Of a stretch of DNA of 49,619 bases, positions 45,033 to 49,619 are shown in pieces. The stretch is taken from contig JAFUIQ010000008.1 in the NCBI GenBank assembly GCA_017468385.1, forward strand, positions 1 through 49,619. Reading direction: 5' to 3'. This DNA comes from Clostridia bacterium (GTDB lineage Bacteria > Bacillota > Clostridia > Oscillospirales > CAG-272). The notes below the pieces were generated by a model, which was not told the origin of the DNA, searched no databases, and saw only the letters and a program-made list of their open reading frames with translations. A program made the position numbers and the translations under genes. Each line of letters begins with the position of its first letter. The stretch's first letter is position 1.

Positions 45033-45038
45033 TAAAAT
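45033..45038 (+). promoter_or_regulatory. Possible -10 box of lipoprotein gene 3
   Basis: TAAAAT at 45033-45038 with only a poor -35 (TTTCCA at 45011-45016, 16 bp). It leaves a leader of about 105 nt. Expression of gene 3 is probably weaker or activator-dependent compared with gene 2. Confidence 0.35.
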
Positions 45039-45147
45039 ACCAATGAAGAGGCTGTAAATTGGTTGCATTTGTTCACCTCGTCTGCACCGATTTGCTGCCG
45101 CCCATCGCTATCAACCCATTGATTGAAAAATCGGAAAGGACATGATT

Positions 45148-46659
45148 ATGAATTTGAAGCGGATTCTCGCCCTGATTCTGGCGGCACTGATGCTTGCTCC
45201 GGCCTTTGCTTCCTGCGACAAGGAAACGCCGGACACCCCGGATAATCCCGACACACCCGCTGTTTCCGACTCCGGATCGGACACCGACACCACCGCACCG
45301 GAGCAGACCGGTCTGGTGCTGGACAAGACCGATTTCGAGGGCGCCAGCCTTCGCATCCACGGCGTAAGCCCGGCTCTCAGCTACGGTTATTACCAGACCA
45401 ACGAAATCTGGATCGAAACCGAGTCCCCCGACCCCTTCGAGAGTGCGGTTTACAAGCGCGTACAGGATTGTATCAACAAGTATAATTTCAACATCGCCTA
45501 CGACTATTCCGAGGCTCCTCTGTCCGATATCGCCGCTCTGGTTTCCGGCGGTCTGGATCAGTACGATGTAGTATTCGGCAAGTGGTCCGACAGCTACAAG
45601 AGCGCCAAGGCCGGCAATCTGCTGGACATCAAGGACATGGTGACCGTGGATCTGAACAACGAATGGTGGGACCAGAACGCCAACCGGGAGCTCTGCGTAG
45701 CCAACCGCATGTTCTACACCACCGGTGACATCTCCGTCATCGACGACCGCTGCGCCCGTTCTCTGTACTTCAACAAAACCCTGGCCAAGAACAACAATCT
45801 GGACAATCCCTATGAGCTGGTTCGCAAGAATCAGTGGACATTCGACAAGTTCGCCGAGATGTCCCGTGCCGTATACCAGGATCTGAACGCCAACGGCGAA
45901 ACCGATCTGGGCGACACCCTGGGCTTCTTCTACGAGGCCGGTCAGTTCCACTTCCTGATCACCGGTCTGGATGAGCACTACGCGACTTTGGACAAGGACG
46001 GCATGCCCATCTACTCCTTCCTGCAGACCTCTGAGGCTGTGACCAAGATGGAGACTCTGTCCAAGCTGCTGATCGATCCCAAGGTTACCTACGACATCGC
46101 AAGAGCCACCGATTACGAAGGCTTCAGCAACCGCTGGATGTACGCCCGCGGCATGTTCGCTGCCGGTAAGCAGCTGTTCACCGTCGGCGGTGCGCTGGTT
46201 ATCACCGAGTTTGCAGACATGGAAGACGAGTTCGGTATTCTGCCCATGCCCAAGTGGACCCCCGAGCAGGAGCGCTACTACCACATCATCGAGACTCCCA
46301 CACCTATGATGGGTATTCCCAACACCAAGGTGGACACCACCGATCTGGGATACATGCTGGAGTACTTCTCCTATGAAGGTCTGCAGACCCTGACCCCCGC
46401 TTTCAAAGAGAAGATGCTGAAGCGCCGCTACGCACAGGATGCGGATTCCGGCGACATGCTGGATCTGATCTACGCCAGCAAGTGCTTCGACGTTGGATTT
46501 GTCGGCAACTGGGGCAGCGTTCTGAACATTGCCAACGGTGCGCTGGGCAAGGGCAAGGTTCCCTCCACCACCACCTACAACCGCGCTGTCAAGTCCGTTC
46601 ACAAGCTGATTGGCGACGACTTCGAAGCCTTCTCCAAGGTGGGCCGCGACGTCCAGTAA
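45148..46659 (+). CDS. Solute-binding-like lipoprotein 3 of 3
   Basis: A 503-residue lipoprotein, the most divergent of the three. Lipobox FASC at Cys23. It keeps EWWDQNANREL, DDRCARSLYFNKTLAKNNN, FAAGKQLFTVGGALVI and FGILPMPKWTPEQERYY, while the N-terminal lobe differs more (LRIHGVSPALSYGYYQT). ATG 45148 is preferred over ATG 45142 because AAAGGA lies 7 nt before it. A terminator follows 13 nt after the stop. Confidence 0.88.
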   Translation: MNLKRILALILAALMLAPAFASCDKETPDTPDNPDTPAVSDSGSDTDTTAPEQTGLVLDKTDFEGASLRIHGVSPALSYGYYQTNEIWIETESPDPFESAVYKRVQDCINKYNFNIAYDYSEAPLSDIAALVSGGLDQYDVVFGKWSDSYKSAKAGNLLDIKDMVTVDLNNEWWDQNANRELCVANRMFYTTGDISVIDDRCARSLYFNKTLAKNNNLDNPYELVRKNQWTFDKFAEMSRAVYQDLNANGETDLGDTLGFFYEAGQFHFLITGLDEHYATLDKDGMPIYSFLQTSEAVTKMETLSKLLIDPKVTYDIARATDYEGFSNRWMYARGMFAAGKQLFTVGGALVITEFADMEDEFGILPMPKWTPEQERYYHIIETPTPMMGIPNTKVDTTDLGYMLEYFSYEGLQTLTPAFKEKMLKRRYAQDADSGDMLDLIYASKCFDVGFVGNWGSVLNIANGALGKGKVPSTTTYNRAVKSVHKLIGDDFEAFSKVGRDVQ

Positions 46660-46672
46660 TACATACGAAAAA

Positions 46673-46710
46673 GGGGCTGTTGCATCGAAATGCAACAGCC
46701 CCGAATTTTT
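46673..46710 (+). terminator. Terminator of lipoprotein gene 3
   Basis: A 13-bp stem, 46673-46685 with 46690-46702, loop CGAA, then GAATTTTT. It shares stem and tail with the terminator at 10408-10445. A second hairpin, GAATTTTTACGT/ACGTAAAAATTC (46703-46714 with 46720-46731), overlaps its tail. Confidence 0.92.
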
Positions 46711-46798
46711 ACGTTCGCGACGTAAAAATTCGAAAACACGCTGAAATTTGCGGCGAGATTGCCCGTTTTTTGCCCATGTCGGGCAAAGGAAGGCTCGC

Positions 46799-46835
46799 GG
46801 AGGTGACGCATGGCTACATGCGACACCTCCTTTTT
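46799..46835 (+). terminator. Second terminator-like hairpin before the dehydrogenase gene
   Basis: GGAGGTG (46799-46805) pairs with CACCTCC (46824-46830), with inner stem CGCATG/CATGCG and TTTTT after it. It is a back-up terminator on +, just before the convergent gene. Confidence 0.7.
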
Positions 46836-46850
46836 ATTGTTTCCGTTGGC

Positions 46851-47858
46851 TTACGCCATGGTGGCCAGCATCTCCATCGTGACAGAGAAGCGGGTTTTCT
46901 CCCCCGCGTCGTAAGACCGATATTCCTCGTACATGTACTGGGCCATGCGGTGAATTTCGTTGTACAGCGATCCCGCGATGTGGGGGGTCAATACCACGTT
47001 GGGCAGGGTATACAATTCCGATTCCGCCCGGGGCGGCTCGGGATAGGTCACATCCAGAAGGGCGGTGCGGGTGGGCTCCGCCTTCAGGGCGGCGATCAGA
47101 TCCGCCTCCACCACCTGGGCGCCGCGGCCGGTATTGATGAAGGTGGCGTATTTGCCCATTTTCTCGAACAGGGATCCGTTCAGCATGCCCTGGGTCTGGG
47201 CATTGTTGGCCAGGTGATTGGAAATGACGGCGCACTCCGCAAACAAGGTGGGAAGATCCACCTTCGTCACGCCCAGTGCGGCGGCTTTGTCATCGGGCAG
47301 GAAGGGATCGAACACCAGCACGTCCACGAAATCCAGGGATTTCAGCCGCTCGATCACCATCTTGCCGATCATGCCCGCGCCGATGATACCCACTTTCGTT
47401 TCGTAATTGCCCGTGTACTCGCCCGCGCTCTGCCGTCCTGCCCAGGCGGATCCGCCCTCGTGGGCGTGATGCATCCGCCGGAAGAATCCCTTGTTTGCCA
47501 GAACGATCTGGGCGAAGGTGTACTCCGCCACGGGCACGGCGTTGGCCGCCCAGGCGGAAAACACTTCGATCCCGCAATTCAGGAAAGGGCGGGCGAAGGC
47601 CTGCACCGTTCCCGCCGCATAAAACAGGGCACGCACCTTCGGAAAATAGGTGCGGATCTGCTCCTCGGTGAGAGCGATCATGCCCCAGGTGGAGAACAGA
47701 TACTCCACCTCCGCCGTCTCACGGCGGTAGGAATCCAGATTGGAGAGGTTCAGTATTTCGGGAATGGGGAAATCCAACTCGGATGTCAGGCGGTCGAGCA
47801 AATGGGCGGGATACACATCCCGAATCTTATCCGTGCCGATAAACGCTGCCTTTTTCAT
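46851..47858 (-). CDS. NAD-dependent 2-hydroxyacid dehydrogenase family protein
   Basis: A 335-residue D-isomer-specific 2-hydroxyacid dehydrogenase, cytoplasmic. The Rossmann loop is VGIIGAGMIGKMV, and the catalytic Arg, Glu and His lie in NTGRGAQV, the following acidic stretch and LTPHIAGS. The N-terminal half has diverged from SerA and the substrate is unclear. The start is ATG 47858 with CAGGA upstream; a start at 47885 lacks one. hemW lies 33 nt upstream on the same strand, so the two are probably cotranscribed. Confidence 0.9.
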   Translation of the reverse strand: MKKAAFIGTDKIRDVYPAHLLDRLTSELDFPIPEILNLSNLDSYRRETAEVEYLFSTWGMIALTEEQIRTYFPKVRALFYAAGTVQAFARPFLNCGIEVFSAWAANAVPVAEYTFAQIVLANKGFFRRMHHAHEGGSAWAGRQSAGEYTGNYETKVGIIGAGMIGKMVIERLKSLDFVDVLVFDPFLPDDKAAALGVTKVDLPTLFAECAVISNHLANNAQTQGMLNGSLFEKMGKYATFINTGRGAQVVEADLIAALKAEPTRTALLDVTYPEPPRAESELYTLPNVVLTPHIAGSLYNEIHRMAQYMYEEYRSYDAGEKTRFSVTMEMLATMA

Positions 47859-47890
47859 GCCGTTATCCTGCCTTATTTTTCTCATTTATA

Positions 47891-49135
47891 TTATTTCGTT
47901 CCGTTGAAGATATCCAGCTGTCCCAGATCCTCAAACTCCAGAATGTCGGAGAGGATGTAGTTGCTGACAAACATGCCCCGGGGAGTCAGGGCGAACACGC
48001 CGTCCTTATAGGTGGCAAATCCGTTTTTTACATAGGGGTACATCTTCCGGCCGTACAATTCCTCAAAGGAGAATCCGAACAGGCGGGCGAAATCCCGGCA
48101 GTTCAGCCCCTCTCTAAGGCGGAAGCGGAGCATAATGTACTCGCCCAGCCGTTCTCTCGGGGACACGGTATCGTTCTGCTCCGTCAGCCGGATGGCGGAA
48201 TTCGGCAGCTCCAGGCCGTTCATATACCGATCCATATGGCGGATGAAGGCGAACCGATTGCCGCGGAAGAAGGAATGGGCGGCCACGCCCAGGCCCAGAT
48301 ATTCCTCACAGTTCCAGTATTTCAGATTGTGGTGGCACATATAGCCCGGTCTTGCAAAATTGGACACCTCGTACTGGCCGTATCCGTTTTGGGCGAGGAA
48401 TTCCACCGCCGCCAGGTACATATCCGCCTCCTCATCCTCCGAGGGAAAGGGCAGATTCTGCCGCTGGGCATACAGCTTGGTGCCCGGCTCCAGGATCAGA
48501 TCGTACAGGGAGATGTGCTCCGGCCCCAGCCGCACCACGTAGCGGAGGGTTTTCATCAGGCTCTCGCGGGTTTGGTAGGGGATGCCGAACATGAGATCCA
48601 CGTTGATGTTCTCGATGCGGGCACGGCGCGCCGCCCGGAAACTTTCGGCGAAATCCTGCCGCCGGTGGATGCGGGACAGGGCGGCCAGCTCTTCGTTATT
48701 GGCGCTCTGCAATCCCATGCTGAGCCGATTGACGCCGGCCCGGCGCAGGCGATTGAGCATAGGCGTATCCACGGTGGCCGGATTGGCCTCCACGGTGAAC
48801 TCCGCGTCCTTGACCACGGTGAAATTCTTCCTAACCGCCCGGATCAGCCGGATCAGCTGCTCCGTGGGCAGGCAGGTGGGCGTACCGCCGCCGATGAACA
48901 CCGTATCCACGTAATATTCTTTCGTGCCCTGCCGGTACGACTGCATATGAGTGATCAGCGCATTGACGTACCGCTCAATGAGTTCATCATTCTGGGGAAC
49001 CATGGAATAAAAATCGCAGTACGCGCATTTGGATCGGCAGAAGGGGATATGCAGATACAGCCCCAGCCGCTTCTTCTCACAGCGGGCATAGGTGGGATTT
49101 TCGCTGAATGTGTCAAACAGTTTTACCCCGGACAT
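47891..49135 (-). CDS. hemW: Radical SAM heme chaperone HemW
   Basis: A 414-residue HemW-type protein, related to HemN but regarded as a heme chaperone. The cluster motif is HIPFCRSKCAYCDF with Cys33, Cys37 and Cys40, the HemW pattern without the fourth HemN Cys. VFIGGGTPT, EFTVEANPATV and LSMGLQSANNEEL follow, and the C-terminal domain has the expected QYEVSNFARPG and EYLGLGVAAHSF. AAAGGAGG lies 7 nt before ATG 49135. A longer frame to 49480 reads through repeat DNA and is rejected. Note the HemN-like paralogue at 39402-40655. Confidence 0.93.
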   Translation of the reverse strand: MSGVKLFDTFSENPTYARCEKKRLGLYLHIPFCRSKCAYCDFYSMVPQNDELIERYVNALITHMQSYRQGTKEYYVDTVFIGGGTPTCLPTEQLIRLIRAVRKNFTVVKDAEFTVEANPATVDTPMLNRLRRAGVNRLSMGLQSANNEELAALSRIHRRQDFAESFRAARRARIENINVDLMFGIPYQTRESLMKTLRYVVRLGPEHISLYDLILEPGTKLYAQRQNLPFPSEDEEADMYLAAVEFLAQNGYGQYEVSNFARPGYMCHHNLKYWNCEEYLGLGVAAHSFFRGNRFAFIRHMDRYMNGLELPNSAIRLTEQNDTVSPRERLGEYIMLRFRLREGLNCRDFARLFGFSFEELYGRKMYPYVKNGFATYKDGVFALTPRGMFVSNYILSDILEFEDLGQLDIFNGTK

Positions 49136-49190
49136 ATACAGCCTCCTTTCGGGTTGATCGGGATATTCCCGGGCTATGCGCCCGGACCGC

Positions 49191-49619
49191 ACCACCTTTT
49201 GAAAAAGGTGGACGAAAACTTTAATAAAAAATCTTTTAAGGTTTTTGGGGGTGCGGACCTTTTTTGTAAAAAGGGTCTGCGTTATACTCACGCCATTTAA
49301 TATGGCTGAAGTTGTTTGCCACTTTTTCTTTGACACCAGAAGCGCAAAGAAAAAGTTATCAAAAAGAAACGCCGTTACAAGGGCGTTGCCCTTGACCCAC
49401 CACCTTTTAAAAAAGGTGGACCAAAACTTTGATAAATAATCCTTTTTAAAGGTTTTTGGGGGTGCGGACCCTTTTTGCAAAAAGGGTCTGCGTTATACTC
49501 ACGCCATCTTCCACAGCTGAAGTCGTTCTCCACTTTTTCTTTGACACCAGAAGCGCAAAGAAAAAGTTATCAAAAAGAAACGCCGTTACAAGGGCGTTGC
49601 CCTTGACCCACCACCTTTT
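49191..49619. repeat. Tandem intergenic repeat of about 210 bp, running off the window
   Basis: Units begin at 49191, 49399 and 49610 with ACCACCTTTT. Each unit contains a CCACCTTTT/AAAAGGTGG hairpin, a second T-rich hairpin near GGACC...GGGTC, the CTTTTTCTTTG/CAAAGAAAAAG hairpin and the 32-bp word at 49342 or 49553 (as at 40749). The third unit is cut by the window edge. The 49136-49619 interval has no gene. Confidence 0.92.

Noticed and set aside
49136-49480. N-terminal extension of HemW to 529 residues
   Set aside because: It translates intergenic repeat DNA; HemW homology and AAAGGAGG place the start at 49135.
49191-49619. tRNA or rRNA in the right-edge repeats
   Set aside because: Hairpins are T/A-rich with no cloverleaf, anticodon or CCA context.

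Overview
The window is GC-rich chromosomal DNA, most likely from an uncultured gut-type member of the class Clostridia (Firmicutes). Reasons: a single-chain PurL with its glutaminase domain fused on, the rimP-nusA-rnpM-ylxQ-infB order, small families I associate with Clostridia (DUF6062, TIGR04076, DHHW), sigma-A type promoters, strong AGGAGG ribosome sites and lipoprotein signals. No rRNA, tRNA, CRISPR array, phage or intact transposon was seen. The placement below class is a guess.

Layout: (1) 0.1-5.6 kb, purD and purL on +; PurD carries an unusual in-frame, AT-rich C-terminal extension of about 168 residues. (2) 5.8-9.4 kb on -, a DUF6062 gene, a 217-bp tandem repeat with conserved hairpins, then a histidine phosphatase, a transposase remnant, a P-loop kinase-like gene and a membrane protein. 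(3) 9.4-14.4 kb on +, a YhcC-type radical SAM gene, two small genes (one made of 11-residue repeats), and an OmpR-type regulator/kinase operon with two membrane proteins; the small-gene promoter and the regulator promoter share two exact words at the same distance from the -10 box. (4) 14.5-16.4 kb on -, an accessory patch: a TIGR04076 gene, a Cys-rich protein, a deleted RAYT transposase containing a REP-like hairpin, a second copy of the uvrA 3' end and an AT-rich orphan gene. (5) 16.4-22.3 kb on -, uvrA, uvrB (uvrB is flanked by copies of one short repeat) and a GyrI-like gene. (6) 22.6-29.0 kb on -, MBOAT acyltransferase, DHHW protein, a divergent GyrB/ParE-like subunit and a polytopic membrane protein. 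(7) 29.1-34.3 kb on -, infB, ylxQ, rnpM, nusA, rimP. (8) 34.5-40.7 kb on +, a tight six-gene operon: NUDIX, HAD, sugar isomerase-like, dxs and two radical SAM genes. (9) 40.8-46.7 kb, a HAD phosphatase (-) and three tandem paralogous lipoproteins (+) resembling ABC solute-binding proteins, with no permease. (10) 46.9-49.1 kb on -, a 2-hydroxyacid dehydrogenase and hemW, then a tandem intergenic repeat that runs off the window.

The core genes serve purine synthesis, nucleotide excision repair, transcription/translation and isoprenoid precursor supply. The unusual content lies in how accessory DNA sits against them: AT-rich single-gene inserts at the 3' ends of purD and uvrA, two internally deleted RAYT transposases, and several families of structured intergenic repeats that in two places supply the last codons of the neighbouring gene.
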